Below the pieces are notes generated by a model that did no database searches, had not been told where the DNA came from, and saw only the letters and a list, made by a program, of their open reading frames with translations. The translations under genes and the position numbers were made by a program. A DNA stretch of 64,000 nucleotides, taken from assembly GCA_002238785.1 (NCBI GenBank), contig MPNA01000003.1:133368-197367 (forward strand). The letters run 5' to 3'. Below, piece after piece: positions 17,612 through 27,875 of this stretch. How positions within the stretch are numbered: position 1 is the first letter of the stretch; every line of letters starts with the position of its first letter. Origin of the DNA: a bacterium OM1 bin76. Its GTDB lineage: Bacteria > Actinomycetota > Acidimicrobiia > Spongiisociales > ZC4RG35.

Positions 17612-18982
17612 ATGAATCGTCTGAGGTCTTTGACCAGGAACCGCCTGATAGGGGCGGCTCTTGGGACGGTGCTCACCGCGGGCGTGCTGATCGGTTGTGG
17701 AGGCGGCAACGAGGGTTCGGAAGGGCCCGAGACCGGGGTTGAGGGCGGTACCGAACAAGGCGGCGGGGAACACGGCGCCGCCGGCGAGGCCGGTGGTGAG
17801 GGTGGCGGCTCAGGTGGCGAGGAGGCCAGTGGGGCCACCATGGGGTTGGATGAGACCTTCGATCAAGTGCGGGCCGGCGTCCGACTGATCATCGGGTACG
17901 ATGCCCCGAGCAACTCCTTCCGGGGCACGGTGGAGAACACCACCAACAACACTCTCACCCGGGTGAGGATCGAGGTCCATCTCTCCAACGGGACGGAACT
18001 GGGTCCCACCACCCCCGTTGACTTGGGGCCGGGCGAGATCCTGGCGGTGGACCTGGCAGCCACCGCGGAGCCGTTCACTGGATGGATACCGTATGCCGAG
18101 GTCGGCAGCGGCGAAGGCAGCGGTGGTGAAGGCGGCGCCGAGGGCAGCAATGAGACCGGCGTGGAAGGCTCCGAAGGCAGCGGCGCCGAGATTGGCGAAG
18201 CCGCCATGTCGAGCCCGGTCGTTCCTCTGGACCAGCAGTGGAACGGCACCCTCGGCGGTCTGGCTGTCTCCGCCTGGTACGACGCGGTCACCCAGACTGC
18301 CCATGCCACGGTACAGAACACCACCTCCGGGGTTCTGTGCTATGTGCAGGCCGAACCTCACCTGAAGTCGGGAACCACCACGGTCGGGGAACTGGGTCCC
18401 GACGTGTTGGCGCATCTGAGCCCGGGGCAGACCGCGACTTCCAGTGTGGCGGTCGCCAGTGAACCCGCAATGGCAGGTGTCTCGTTCGATGGGTACGTCG
18501 TCCACATGGAAGTCTTTGACTGCGGCGGCGGCGGCCCGGTGCCCCACACCGGCGGCGAAGGTGGCGGCGAGACCGGCGGAGAGAGCGGTGCCGGCGGCGA
18601 AGAAGGCAGCGGCAACATGTTGGCGCCCGATCAGACCTTCGACCAGGTCCGGGCCGGCGCCCGGCTGGTCCTCAACTACGACGCCTCAACGAACACATTC
18701 CGGGGCACAGTGGAGAACACCACCAACAACACTCTCACCCGGGTGAGGATCGAGGTCCATCTCTCCAACGGGACGGAACTGGGTCCCACCACCCCCGTGG
18801 ACATGGCCCCCGGCCAGGTTCTGACGGTCAACCTGCAGGCCACGGCTGAACCGTTCACCGGTTGGGTACCCCACGCCGAGGTCGGCAGCGGCGAGGGCGG
18901 CGGTGAAGGCAGCGAATCCGGCGGCGGAGAACACGGCTCCGGCGGAGAACACGGCTCGGGCGGTGAGGGAGGAGGCGGTTAG
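17612..18982 (+). CDS. Secreted lipoprotein with repeated FxLYD-like beta domains and Gly/Glu linkers
   Basis: Predicted lipoprotein of 456 aa. The signal peptide has a basic start (MNRLRSLTRNR), a hydrophobic core and the lipobox LIGC near residue 29. Three modules follow, separated by linkers made almost only of Gly, Glu and Ser: modules 1 and 3 share the sequence FRGTVENTTNNTLTRVRIEV, and module 2 is divergent (WYDAVTQTAHATVQNTTSG). They resemble small extracytoplasmic beta-sandwich domains (FxLYD-like). The start is ATG 17612 with GAAAGGAG at 17597. It lies 106 bp upstream of a response regulator and sensor kinase, so it may be an envelope sensor partner or target. The function is not known. 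Confidence 0.8.
   Translation: MNRLRSLTRNRLIGAALGTVLTAGVLIGCGGGNEGSEGPETGVEGGTEQGGGEHGAAGEAGGEGGGSGGEEASGATMGLDETFDQVRAGVRLIIGYDAPSNSFRGTVENTTNNTLTRVRIEVHLSNGTELGPTTPVDLGPGEILAVDLAATAEPFTGWIPYAEVGSGEGSGGEGGAEGSNETGVEGSEGSGAEIGEAAMSSPVVPLDQQWNGTLGGLAVSAWYDAVTQTAHATVQNTTSGVLCYVQAEPHLKSGTTTVGELGPDVLAHLSPGQTATSSVAVASEPAMAGVSFDGYVVHMEVFDCGGGGPVPHTGGEGGGETGGESGAGGEEGSGNMLAPDQTFDQVRAGARLVLNYDASTNTFRGTVENTTNNTLTRVRIEVHLSNGTELGPTTPVDMAPGQVLTVNLQATAEPFTGWVPHAEVGSGEGGGEGSESGGGEHGSGGEHGSGGEGGGG
17921..18800 (+). repeat. Long direct DNA repeat inside the lipoprotein gene
   Basis: The segments 17921-18018 and 18701-18798 are almost identical over about 98 bp, differing mainly at one position near the start, while the flanking parts of the two modules have drifted. 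Such near-identity at silent sites points to recent duplication or gene conversion between modules 1 and 3. Confidence 0.85.
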
Positions 18983-19028
18983 AAGCAACCGGAGTCGGTC
19001 GAGAGAATCCGACCGCATCCAACAGGCG

Positions 19029-19065
19029 GATGGAGGCGACGTCCCCAAAAGACATCGCCTCCATC
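19029..19065 (+). terminator. Hairpin between the lipoprotein and response regulator genes
   Basis: A perfect 11-bp stem, GATGGAGGCGA at 19029-19039 with its complement at 19055-19065, encloses a 15-base loop. A smaller GTCGG/CCGAC hairpin lies just before it. There is no T-tract, so it may be an actinobacterial-type terminator or an mRNA-end structure that allows partial read-through into the two-component genes. Confidence 0.55.
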
Positions 19066-19088
19066 GCTAGCTTCTTAGAGGATTGATG

Positions 19089-19766
19089 ATGAGCGGCTTG
19101 GTGTTGATAGTCGAAGACAATGAGCGGATCGCCAACTGGGTGAAGGTGTACTTCGAACGCGCCGGGTTCACGGCTGCGGCGGCTCATGATGGTGTGTCCG
19201 GCCTGGCCCTGGCCCGCCGCCTGCTTCCGGACCTGATGATCCTCGACCTCAACCTTCCCCGGCTCGACGGAGTGGAGGTGTGCCGAGCCCTGCGTCGCGA
19301 GTCGGATGTTCCGATAATCATGCTGACCGCCAGGGAGACCCCTGCTGAACGCATCATCGGACTGGACAGCGGAGCCGATGATTACATTATCAAGCCCTTC
19401 GATCCGGAGGAGGTCGTGGCGCGCGCCAAAGCGGTCCTCCGTCGCGTCAACGACCGGGTCCAGCAGGTCCTGACACGCGGCGGCATCACATTGGATGAGA
19501 CCACCCGCAGCGTGACAGTCAATGGAGAACCAGCGCCGTTGACTTCGGCCCAATTCGCTCTGTTGTCGACGTTCATGCGCCATCCCAACCAGGTCCTCAC
19601 CCGGTATCAACTGATCACGGTGACTTTCGGCTACGACTTCGACGGCTTCGAACGAGCCATCGACAGTCAGGTGGCCCGCCTGCGAAAAAAACTCGGCGAA
19701 GTTGGCGGCCAGGTCATTCAAACTGTCTACGGCGCGGGCTACAAGTTCGTGGCAGAGCATAAGTAA
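19089..19766 (+). CDS. OmpR/PhoB-family response regulator
   Basis: DNA-binding response regulator of about 225 aa. The receiver domain has the acidic pair in VEDNE, the phosphoacceptor Asp in LMILDLNLP, the Thr in IIMLTARE and Lys in DYIIKPF. The C-terminal winged helix ends with SQVARLRKKLG and the YGAGYKF hairpin. Of three in-frame starts (TTG 19083, ATG 19086, ATG 19089) the last has the best spacing to GAGGA. Its stop overlaps the kinase start by one base, so the pair is translationally coupled. Confidence 0.93.
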   Translation: MSGLVLIVEDNERIANWVKVYFERAGFTAAAAHDGVSGLALARRLLPDLMILDLNLPRLDGVEVCRALRRESDVPIIMLTARETPAERIIGLDSGADDYIIKPFDPEEVVARAKAVLRRVNDRVQQVLTRGGITLDETTRSVTVNGEPAPLTSAQFALLSTFMRHPNQVLTRYQLITVTFGYDFDGFERAIDSQVARLRKKLGEVGGQVIQTVYGAGYKFVAEHK

Positions 19767-21166
19767 TGTCGCTTCGCCGACGGATCATGGGCTCGATCGT
19801 CGTGGTGATCGTCCTCACCATCCTGATCGGCGTCGGCATCGGTTTTTTCACCACGCAGAACCGCCTGGACGCATTCGTGGACCGGATAGGCAGCGATGAG
19901 GCTAGCCGGTTGGCCAGGAATCTGAGCCGGGAATACACCGCCACCGGTGGCTGGGAAACAGTGGACAGGCCGTTGTCGGAAGCGGGATATGTCTACGACG
20001 AGGCTCTGCCGAGGGGAGGGTCCGAAGGCGGCGGGGCAGAGTCCTCCGAGTCTCACGAGGACCTGGTGCGGGTCATCATCATTGGTGCCGATGGGCAGGT
20101 CGTGAAAGACAATCTGGCCCAATTGTCACCGGGTGCCGCGGCGCCCGACCTGGACGGACGAAGCGATACGGTTTTCGATCTGGACAGCAATCAAGCCGTG
20201 GGCCGGGTCTACCTGGATGTGAACCACGAGTTCCTGTCGACCGAGTCCCATGGATTTCTCACCACGATCCTGTGGGTGAGCCTGATCGGGGGCCTCCTGA
20301 CGGCCGGCGCCGGCATCCTGCTGGCCGCTTGGCTGTCCAAGCGGATCACCGCGCCGGTGACCGCCCTGACGGAGGCGACCCAGGCAATCGCCCAGGGGAA
20401 GGCGGCGCCGCTGCCGGTCACGTCCTCGGACGAGTTGGGACGGATGAGCACGGCTTTCAACCAGATGACCTCTGCCTTGGAATCCCAGCGCGATCTGCGG
20501 AAGCGGCTCATAAACGACGTCTCCCACGAGTTGAACACGCCCTTGAGCGTCATCCAGTTGGAGGCGAAGGGGCTGAGCGACGGACTTCAGACACCTGAGA
20601 AGGCATCCGAACACATCATCGGGGAAGTGGACCGGCTGCGCGGCCTGGTGACCGATCTGAACTGGCTTGCGGAAACGGACCACGGGGAGTTGAGGCTCAC
20701 CTTTCAACGAAGTTCTGTTACCGAACTGCTCAACGCCGAATTGGGCCGATGGCAGTCACGAGCCTTGGCTCGACGGGTCGCATTGTCGTTGCAGGTCCCA
20801 GATGACCTTCCGAACGTGGATTTGGACCGGGTACGCATGAGTCAGGCCATGGGTAACGTCGTGGCCAACGCCATTCACAGCGCCGAGCCGGGTGGGTGTA
20901 TCGCGATCGGTGCGGAAACAGAAAGCGATGAGTGGTTGGCCATATCGATCACCGATGACGGGATCGGCATCCACCCAGCGGACCTTCCCCGCCTATTCGA
21001 CCGCTTCTACCGCACGGACCAGTCCCGCGGCCGCGACGCAGGCGGAAAGGGCTTGGGACTGGCCATTACCCGGTCCATTGTCAAAGCCCATGGGGGCACA
21101 GTTTCGGTGGCAAGCGAGGGGCCGGGAAAGGGCGCCGTCGTGGCCATCCGGCTTCCCCTCGACTGA
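19766..21166 (+). CDS. Membrane sensor histidine kinase (HAMP, HisKA, HATPase)
   Basis: Sensor partner of the preceding regulator, 466 aa. There is an N-terminal membrane helix (residues ~8-30), an extracytoplasmic domain of about 140 residues containing a Gly/Ser/Glu-rich insert (RGGSEGGGAESSE), a second helix near 165-190, then HAMP, the HisKA box DVSHELNTPL with the phosphorylated His, an N-box NVVANAIHSA and G-boxes DDGIGI and GGKGLGLAI. The insert resembles the linkers of the neighbouring lipoprotein, consistent with a common extracytoplasmic role. The signal is unknown. Confidence 0.92.
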   Translation: MSLRRRIMGSIVVVIVLTILIGVGIGFFTTQNRLDAFVDRIGSDEASRLARNLSREYTATGGWETVDRPLSEAGYVYDEALPRGGSEGGGAESSESHEDLVRVIIIGADGQVVKDNLAQLSPGAAAPDLDGRSDTVFDLDSNQAVGRVYLDVNHEFLSTESHGFLTTILWVSLIGGLLTAGAGILLAAWLSKRITAPVTALTEATQAIAQGKAAPLPVTSSDELGRMSTAFNQMTSALESQRDLRKRLINDVSHELNTPLSVIQLEAKGLSDGLQTPEKASEHIIGEVDRLRGLVTDLNWLAETDHGELRLTFQRSSVTELLNAELGRWQSRALARRVALSLQVPDDLPNVDLDRVRMSQAMGNVVANAIHSAEPGGCIAIGAETESDEWLAISITDDGIGIHPADLPRLFDRFYRTDQSRGRDAGGKGLGLAITRSIVKAHGGTVSVASEGPGKGAVVAIRLPLD

Positions 21167-21263
21167 TGGATTTCGCCGCCCGCCATGAAACTCCGCCCTC
21201 AAGAACGGGGAACACCGCGGACCGAGGCGTGAGTGAAAAAAGGGGCACGCCACGGCGCGAAAG

Positions 21264-21336
21264 TGGGTCGCCGGGGACTCGAACCCCGAACCTGCGGGTT
21301 AAGAGCCCGTTGCTCTGCCAATTGAGCTAGCGACCC
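21264..21336 (-). tRNA. tRNA-Lys (CTT)
   Basis: Read on the minus strand it folds into a cloverleaf with a 7-bp acceptor stem GGGTCGC/GCGACCC, the GTTCGAGTC-type T-loop and anticodon loop CTCTTAA, giving anticodon CTT. It faces away from the four other tRNAs of the cluster. CCA is not encoded. Confidence 0.93.
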
Positions 21337-21424
21337 GACTCCCAGTATAGCGGGTGCGATTGTCCTGTTGTTGGCCAAATGGACTGGCGCGTTGTCACTG
21401 TTCCCTGCCAGAATGGGACCGGTA

Positions 21425-21498
21425 CGGGCTGTGGCGCAGCTTGGCAGCGCGCCTGCTTTGGGAGCAGGAGGTCGTCGGTTCAAATCCGACCAGCCCGA
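21425..21498 (+). tRNA. tRNA-Pro (TGG)
   Basis: 74-nt cloverleaf: acceptor CGGGCTG/CAGCCCG, D-arm GGCGCAGCTTGGCAGCGCGCC, anticodon loop TTTGGGA and GTTCAAATC T-loop. Anticodon TGG reads proline codons. Confidence 0.94.
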
Positions 21499-21560
21499 CG
21501 CGATGGAAACGTTGGTGATTGTCAAGACCAGGGGCCGCTACCCTTGTCGTGGTGTCACTG

Positions 21561-21633
<73 letters not shown>

Positions 21634-21660
21634 GAGGGACTTTCCCTGGTGAGCGCCAGA

Positions 21661-21733
21661 GCCCCCGTAGCTCAGAGGACAGAGCAGGAGCCTTCTAAGC
21701 TCTTGGCCGGGGGTTCGAATCCTCCCGGGGGCG
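21661..21733 (+). tRNA. tRNA-Arg (TCT)
   Basis: 73-nt cloverleaf with acceptor GCCCCCG/CGGGGGC, anticodon loop CTTCTAA and GTTCGAATC T-loop. Anticodon TCT reads AGA/AGG. Confidence 0.92.
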
Positions 21734-21753
21734 CTGGGGAGGTCCCCCTACAT

Positions 21754-21832
21754 GGCGACCGTAGCTCAGTCAGGTTAGAGCGCCAGGTTGTGGCCCTGGA
21801 GGACGGGGGTTCAAGTCCCCTCGGTCGTCCCA
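21754..21832 (+). tRNA. tRNA-His (GTG), CCA encoded
   Basis: The acceptor GCGACCG pairs with CGGTCGT (one G-U) and is preceded by the extra G at -1 facing C73, the hallmark of tRNA-His. The anticodon loop TTGTGGC gives GTG. The 3' CCA is encoded (21830-21832), unlike the neighbours checked. The trigger factor start codon lies only 42 bases further on, so the tRNA and tig may share a transcript. Confidence 0.92.
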
Positions 21833-21874
21833 CATACCCTCTTGTCAGGTCTATATGAATCAAATCCCGATCCT

Positions 21875-23359
21875 GTGAACACCGAGGCTGCCTTCGCCGA
21901 CCTCGGCTCGTTCGAGAAGATGGTTTCCTTTGAGATTTCTTTTTCGGATCTGAACCACGCCATGAACCGGGCTTCCCGCAAGATTTCACGGGAAGTCAGC
22001 TTCCCCGGATTCCGCCCGGGAAGAGCACCCCGGCGACTGGTGGAGCGCCGCGTGGGAGTTGAGCGGTTGAGAGCCGATGCCTTGGATGACCTGGTTCCCA
22101 ACCGGGTTGGCGCCATCCTTGCCCAGACCGAGATCGCCCCGGTGGTTCCTCCCCTTTTGGAGTCGGTCACGGACTCGCTAAACGGAGCGGTGAGGGTGGA
22201 GGTCAGAGTGACCACCTGGCCCCGGCTGGAATCGGTTCCCAGTTACGGCGGCAGGACGGTCCAGGTACAGGGACTCCCTCCGGTGTCCGATGAAGTGGAG
22301 AATCGGTTGACGCAGCTTCGGCACATGTACGCTCCCCTACAGACGGTGGAGCGTGCGGTCGAGGGGGGCGATTTCGTCATCATCGATATGACTGTCAAAG
22401 AGGGAGAACGGCTCATAGAGTCTCTGGCGTTGGACGGCTTCAGCTATGAAGTGGGCTCGGAACGACTGACCCCCCAGATTGACGAGAGCCTGCTGGGCAG
22501 ACGGCCAGGTGAGCGATTGGAGATCACCGCACCCCTGCCTCAATGGCTGTTTCCCGAGGGTCCTGCCGGCGGTGAGGATGAGAGTGCCGATGACGATGAT
22601 GGGGAGCAGGCCGCAGGTTTGTATCAAATCCGGATAGCCGAGGTGCAGTCCCGCTCTTTGCCGGAATTGGACGATGATTGGGCGTCGGAGTACACCGGTC
22701 ACGATTCCCTCGAAGACTTGCGTGCGGAGATGCAGGAAGAGGTGGAAGAGCAGCGCAACTCCGCCCAGTGGGAGATATTGGTCGCCGAAGCATTGAAGGA
22801 GATGACAGCCGACTTGGAATTGGACTTGCCACAGCGGTTGGAGTCGGCACAAGTGGAACTTTTGTTTCGCAACCACATTTCCCAATTGGAGAGTTCGAAT
22901 ATGGACTACGCCACCTACCTGGAGAGGACCGGTCTGGACCACGAGCAGTTCGTGGCGGGTCTGAGAGGTCAGGCGGTGGCAGGGTTGAAGGCTCGGATTC
23001 TCATCGACGCGGTTATTGAACAGGAGGGGTTGGAAGTGGAGGACGACGAGGTGCTGGATGTCCTGCGTAGGGCAGCCAAAGAGGCCGAGGATCCCGAGGA
23101 GTTCCGGCGGGAGATGGAAAAAGGTGTCCACGCAGAGCAGATCCGAAGTGATATGCTCAGAGCCAGGGCACAAGCTTTCATGGCGATGCAGGTGCAACCG
23201 GTTGACGAAAGCGGCCAGACGGTGCAGATTGAAGCGCCCGCTTGGGTGAAAGCGTGGTTCGCCCCCGTGACCGATTCGACCGAGATTTTAGAACCTGGGG
23301 CCAATGGGGGAGAAGCCCTCTACGAAGCGGAGGTAATAGATGACCCGTACCTTGACTGA
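21875..23359 (+). CDS. tig: Trigger factor (ribosome-associated chaperone/PPIase)
   Basis: Ribosome-bound chaperone for nascent chains. The ribosome-binding signature is [16 protein letters not shown] near residue 45; a central FKBP-like domain and a helical C-terminal chaperone domain follow. The GTG start at 21875 gives about 494 aa with the N-terminus placed as in other trigger factors; the open frame before it runs through tRNA-His and cannot be coding. An acidic insert (ADDDDGE) interrupts the PPIase part near residue 240. It overlaps clpP by 20 bp, which fits the common tig-clpP-clpX order. Confidence 0.9.
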   Translation: MNTEAAFADLGSFEKMVSFEISFSDLNHAMNRASRKISREVSFPGFRPGRAPRRLVERRVGVERLRADALDDLVPNRVGAILAQTEIAPVVPPLLESVTDSLNGAVRVEVRVTTWPRLESVPSYGGRTVQVQGLPPVSDEVENRLTQLRHMYAPLQTVERAVEGGDFVIIDMTVKEGERLIESLALDGFSYEVGSERLTPQIDESLLGRRPGERLEITAPLPQWLFPEGPAGGEDESADDDDGEQAAGLYQIRIAEVQSRSLPELDDDWASEYTGHDSLEDLRAEMQEEVEEQRNSAQWEILVAEALKEMTADLELDLPQRLESAQVELLFRNHISQLESSNMDYATYLERTGLDHEQFVAGLRGQAVAGLKARILIDAVIEQEGLEVEDDEVLDVLRRAAKEAEDPEEFRREMEKGVHAEQIRSDMLRARAQAFMAMQVQPVDESGQTVQIEAPAWVKAWFAPVTDSTEILEPGANGGEALYEAEVIDDPYLD

Positions 23360-23993
23360 GCAACTCCTTTCAATCCCCCGACCCGAGGGCTACATCCCGG
23401 TCCCTCATGTGACGGAACAAACCAGCAGGGGGGAACGGACTTCTGATATTTACAGCCGGTTGCTCAAGGATCGCATCGTCTTTCTCGGCACACCCATAGA
23501 CGACACAGTGGCCAATCTGATCATGGCCCAGATGTTGCACTTGGAAAGCGAGGATCCCGACAAGGACATCTTCCTGTACATAAACTCGCCGGGAGGGCAG
23601 ATGACTTCTTTGTTTGCCCTGTACGACACCATGCAGTACGTCAGGCCCGACATCAGCACTGTTTGCATGGGAATGGCAGCCTCGGCGGCCGCGGTGTTGC
23701 TGTCGGGAGGCGCCAAGGGAAAGCGGTATGCGCTCCCGCACGCCCGGGTAATGCTCCACCAACCACACGGTGGGGCGTCAGGCCAGGCCACCGATATCGA
23801 GATCCAGGCCCGGCTGATCTTGCAGATGAGGGAGCAGACCAACAAAATACTCTCCCGGCATACCGGCCAGTCCTTGGAGAAAGTGGCCAATGACACCGAT
23901 CGCGACTTTTGGATGATGGCCGAGGAAGCTGCAGAATACGGAGTCATCGACAGAGTTCTCAGCCGCCAGACCCTCTCTGCGGTGGGCGACTGA
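23340..23993 (+). CDS. clpP: ATP-dependent Clp protease proteolytic subunit
   Basis: Serine protease subunit that forms the barrel-shaped Clp complex. The catalytic triad is visible: Ser in [16 protein letters not shown], His in [10 protein letters not shown] and Asp in NDTDRDFWM. The length of 217 aa is normal. Its ATG lies inside the 3' end of tig (20-bp overlap) and clpX follows 9 bp downstream. Only one clpP copy is seen here, although many actinobacteria carry two. Confidence 0.95.
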   Translation: MTRTLTEQLLSIPRPEGYIPVPHVTEQTSRGERTSDIYSRLLKDRIVFLGTPIDDTVANLIMAQMLHLESEDPDKDIFLYINSPGGQMTSLFALYDTMQYVRPDISTVCMGMAASAAAVLLSGGAKGKRYALPHARVMLHQPHGGASGQATDIEIQARLILQMREQTNKILSRHTGQSLEKVANDTDRDFWMMAEEAAEYGVIDRVLSRQTLSAVGD

Positions 23994-24002
23994 GGTCTCC
24001 CG

Positions 24003-25259
24003 ATGGCACGGGAAGGAACAGATCTCCTCAAGTGCAGCTTTTGCGGCCAGTCGCAAAAGCAGGTCCTGAAGCTTATCGCCGGTCCGGGCGTATACATCTG
24101 CAACGAGTGCATTGATCTGTGCAACGAGATCATTGATGAGGAGACATCTTCCGACGGATACCGGGTGGAGGAACTCCCCAATCCTGCCGACATCTACAAA
24201 TACCTCGATTCCTATGTGGTGGGACAGGAGACGGCGAAGCGTTCGCTGGCGGTGGCCGTCTACAACCACTACAAACGTCTCCGTCTGGCCGCTCGCGCCC
24301 ACTCGGAGGTCGAGGTGGAGAAGTCCAATGTGCTGCTGATCGGGCCCACGGGGTCAGGGAAGACGCTTCTGGCCAGAACCCTCGCCCGGCAATTGAACGT
24401 TCCCATCGCCATTACCGACGCCACCGCGTTGACGGAGGCTGGTTATGTGGGAGAGGACGTGGAGAACATCCTGCTGAGGTTGGTGCAGGCCGCCGACTAT
24501 GACATCAAGTTGGCGCAGACCGGCATCGTCTATATAGACGAGATCGACAAGGTGGCTCGCAAGTCGGACAACCCATCCATAACGCGGGACGTCTCCGGAG
24601 AGGGAGTCCAGCAGGCTCTGTTGAAGATTCTTGAAGGAACTGTTGCCTCGGTGCCTCCTCAGGGAGGGCGCAAGCACCCGCACCAAGAGTTCCTCCAACT
24701 GGACACCACCGATGTGCTTTTCATCTGCGGTGGCGCATTTGATGGGTTGGAGGACATTATTTCCAGGCGGGTCGGAAGTGGCTCGGTGGGGTTCGGGGCC
24801 GACATCAAGGCCCGCAGCGACCGGGACAACGGGGACTTGCTGCGACAGGTGGTCCCCGCCGATCTGATCAAGTACGGGTTGATTCCTGAGTTCATCGGCA
24901 GGTTGCCGGTGTTGAGCGCCGTCCATCCTCTTGACGTGGACGACCTGGTGAAGATCCTGCAAGAGCCCCGCAATGCCCTGGTGAAGCAGTACCGTCACCT
25001 CCTGGATCTGGATGATGTGGAACTGATTTTCACTCCCCAGGCCCTCAGCGAGATAGCGGAACAGGCCCTCGCCCGGGGCACCGGCGCCCGGGGTCTGCGG
25101 GCGATTATGGAAGACCTGCTGCGCGATCTGATGTTTCAGGCGCCGACTCGTGCGGACATGCGAAGAGTGGTAGTGGATCATCTGATGGTGAGGGAAGGGA
25201 ACGTGGCTTCCATCAGGGACGCGCGATCAAGCAAACGCCAGCGGGAACAGACCGCCTGA
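24003..25259 (+). CDS. clpX: ATP-dependent Clp protease ATP-binding subunit ClpX
   Basis: AAA+ unfoldase that feeds substrates to ClpP. The N-terminal C4 zinc finger is CSFCGQ with CNECIDLC; Walker A is GPTGSGKT near residue 119, Walker B VYIDEIDK, and the pore loop is GYVGED. The C-terminal small domain has the GARGLR sensor. 418 aa, start ATG 24003. Confidence 0.96.
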   Translation: MAREGTDLLKCSFCGQSQKQVLKLIAGPGVYICNECIDLCNEIIDEETSSDGYRVEELPNPADIYKYLDSYVVGQETAKRSLAVAVYNHYKRLRLAARAHSEVEVEKSNVLLIGPTGSGKTLLARTLARQLNVPIAITDATALTEAGYVGEDVENILLRLVQAADYDIKLAQTGIVYIDEIDKVARKSDNPSITRDVSGEGVQQALLKILEGTVASVPPQGGRKHPHQEFLQLDTTDVLFICGGAFDGLEDIISRRVGSGSVGFGADIKARSDRDNGDLLRQVVPADLIKYGLIPEFIGRLPVLSAVHPLDVDDLVKILQEPRNALVKQYRHLLDLDDVELIFTPQALSEIAEQALARGTGARGLRAIMEDLLRDLMFQAPTRADMRRVVVDHLMVREGNVASIRDARSSKRQREQTA

Positions 25260-25274
25260 GCCACCAGGGCGGTT

Positions 25275-27872
25275 ATGGCAACATCCACTGACCGGATGAG
25301 ATCCGCTTACGATCCGGCGGAGATAGAACCGCGCTGGTACTCCCGCTGGGAACAGGCGGGAGTGTTCAAACCCGAATACCGGCCGGCCGGTGAACCATTC
25401 TGCGTCGTTATTCCGCCTCCCAACGTGACCGGGTCGCTCCACATGGGACACGCCCTCAATCACACCATCCACGATGTGATCGCGCGCCGGCGCCGCATGC
25501 AAGGATACGCGGTACTGTGGTTGCCGGGGACCGATCACGCCGGGATCGCCACCCAGAATGTGGTGGAGAAATTCCTCGCAGATAAGGGACTGAACCGGTT
25601 TGATCTGGGCAGGGAGGCCTTTATCGACCAGGTCTGGGAGTGGAAGGATGTCTACGGGTGGCGTATCACTCAACAGATCCGGAGGATGGGCAACTCCTGT
25701 GACTGGACAAGGGAGAGGTTCACCTTTGATGAGGGGTTGTCAAAGGCCGTATTGGAGGTCTTTGTTCGTCTCTATGAAGACGGTCTTATCTATCGGGGTA
25801 AGCGCATCATCAACTGGTGTCCGCGTTGTGAGACCGCCCTGGCCGAGATAGAGGTCGAGCACCAACCCGAGGATGGGGAGTTGGTTCACATCGCCTATCC
25901 GTTCACAGATGGGTCCGCCGCGGTGACGGTGGCCACCACCCGGGCTGAGACCATGCTGGGTGACACCGGCGTTGCCGTGCATCCTGATGATGAGCGTTAC
26001 CGCGACATGGTCGGCAGGACAGTCCGGCTTCCCCTGGTTGGCAGAGTTGTTCCGGTGGTGGCTGACAGCGGGGTAGACCCCGAATTCGGAACCGGAGCGG
26101 TTAAGGTCACACCCGCCCACGATCCCCTCGACTTCGAGATAGGCGAGCGTCACGGTCTGGAAAGCGTCCTGGTGCTTGACGAGCAGGCCGTGATCACCGA
26201 AGCGGGAGGCCGTTTCCAGGGATTGGACCGGTTCGAGGCCCGGCAGGCGGTGATCGTCGCTCTGGCAGAGGAGGGTGTGCTGGTCGGCAGGGAGGCATAC
26301 CGACACTCGGTGGGACTCTGTTACCGCTGCGACACGGTGGTGGAACCCCTCCTGTCCACCCAATGGTTTGTGAAGGTGGAGGAACTGGCCCGCCCGGCTA
26401 TAGAGGCGGTGAGATCGGCCGACAACCGCTTCATCCCCGCCCATTGGGAGAAGAGCTATTTCCACTGGATGGAGAATCTGCGGGACTGGTGCATCTCTCG
26501 CCAGATCTGGTGGGGGCACCGCATTCCTGCCTGGTATTGCTTCTGCGGTCATGTGACGGTGGCTCGTGCGTACCCAGGAGTCTGTGGCGACTGCGGCGCC
26601 GGCGAGCTAAACCAGGACGCCGATGTCTTGGACACCTGGTTCTCCTCGGCGTTATGGCCGTTTTCGACCTTGGGATGGCCGGAGGAGACCGAGGATCTGG
26701 CCAGGTTCTATCCCAACATGGTGTTGATCACCGGGTTCGACATCATCTACTTCTGGGTGGCTCGTATGATGAAAATGGGGCTGCGGTTCATGGGAGAGGT
26801 CCCATTCGCGGAGACGGTTATTCACGGCTTGGTCCGGGACAGCAATGGGCAGAAGATGTCCAAGTCCTTGGGCAACACCATCGATCCCTTGGTGGTGGCG
26901 GAGGAATACGGGGCCGATCCGCTTCGCCTGGCCCTGGTCCAAGCGGCCAATCCCGGCCAGGACGTGCCTCTCGACATGGAGTGGGTAGAAGGAGCCCGGA
27001 AGTTCGGGAACAAGCTTTGGAACGCGGTCCGATACGCCTTGCGTCACCTGCCGGAAGGAAGCGTTCCCCCAACGGGCGGCTATCCCAACCATCCTGGCCC
27101 GGTGGATCGCTGGGTGCTGGCCGCCCTGGGGGAGGTGACCGACCGATTTGATGAATTGTCGGATGGTTACCGTTTTTCCGACGCCTACGGCCTCCTGTAC
27201 AACTTCGCCTGGGCGGAGGTGTTCGATTGGTACCTGGAGATGTCCAAAGCAGCTCTGGCCGGGTCCGGAACCGAAGATACTCGGCAAACTCTGGGAGTGG
27301 TGATGCGGGATCTTCTAAGGCTGTTTCATCCTGCCATACCGTTCTTGACGGAGGAACTGTGGTCTCATCTCGTGGGGGAGGGGCTATTGGCCGGCGCCGA
27401 CTGGCCCGAAGTTCCCGCCTACGATCCTGTGCCTGAAATGGAAGACGTGAAGGGTCTCATCTCGGGGATAAGGCAATTCCGGGCCGCTCAAGGCTTGAGT
27501 TACAGACAGACCCTGTCACTGGGAGTCACCGGCTCTCCTCACCGATGGGTGACCGATCTGGTGGAGAAGATGGCGGGCGTGGAGATCCACAGGTGGACGG
27601 AAGCGACCACCGCCGGCCATGCACCGGTGGCCGGTGGCCGTTGGGAGGGGTTCATTTCACTGCGCGGACTGGTGGATCCCCATGCCGAGGGCCAACGAAT
27701 AGATCGGGCGATAGCCCGCCTGCAGGTGCAGATGTCCCGTTCCTCATCCAAACTGGACAACCCCAACTTTGTGCAGCGGGCCCCGGAGGCAGTGGTGGAG
27801 AAGGAGCGCCAGAGGCTGGCTGAAGCCACCGATCGGTTGGTTTCCCTGCAGCGCCAAAGAGAAGCCCTGTAG
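25275..27872 (+). CDS. valS: Valyl-tRNA synthetase
   Basis: Class I aminoacyl-tRNA synthetase charging tRNA-Val. The HIGH motif appears as HMGHALN near residue 57 and KMSKS as QKMSKSLGNTIDP near residue 530; the editing domain lies between. A helical anticodon-binding domain and the ValS C-terminal coiled coil (residues ~800-865) follow. The length of 865 aa is typical. It ends one codon before folC. Confidence 0.96.
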   Translation: MATSTDRMRSAYDPAEIEPRWYSRWEQAGVFKPEYRPAGEPFCVVIPPPNVTGSLHMGHALNHTIHDVIARRRRMQGYAVLWLPGTDHAGIATQNVVEKFLADKGLNRFDLGREAFIDQVWEWKDVYGWRITQQIRRMGNSCDWTRERFTFDEGLSKAVLEVFVRLYEDGLIYRGKRIINWCPRCETALAEIEVEHQPEDGELVHIAYPFTDGSAAVTVATTRAETMLGDTGVAVHPDDERYRDMVGRTVRLPLVGRVVPVVADSGVDPEFGTGAVKVTPAHDPLDFEIGERHGLESVLVLDEQAVITEAGGRFQGLDRFEARQAVIVALAEEGVLVGREAYRHSVGLCYRCDTVVEPLLSTQWFVKVEELARPAIEAVRSADNRFIPAHWEKSYFHWMENLRDWCISRQIWWGHRIPAWYCFCGHVTVARAYPGVCGDCGAGELNQDADVLDTWFSSALWPFSTLGWPEETEDLARFYPNMVLITGFDIIYFWVARMMKMGLRFMGEVPFAETVIHGLVRDSNGQKMSKSLGNTIDPLVVAEEYGADPLRLALVQAANPGQDVPLDMEWVEGARKFGNKLWNAVRYALRHLPEGSVPPTGGYPNHPGPVDRWVLAALGEVTDRFDELSDGYRFSDAYGLLYNFAWAEVFDWYLEMSKAALAGSGTEDTRQTLGVVMRDLLRLFHPAIPFLTEELWSHLVGEGLLAGADWPEVPAYDPVPEMEDVKGLISGIRQFRAAQGLSYRQTLSLGVTGSPHRWVTDLVEKMAGVEIHRWTEATTAGHAPVAGGRWEGFISLRGLVDPHAEGQRIDRAIARLQVQMSRSSSKLDNPNFVQRAPEAVVEKERQRLAEATDRLVSLQRQREAL

Positions 27873-27875
27873 TTG

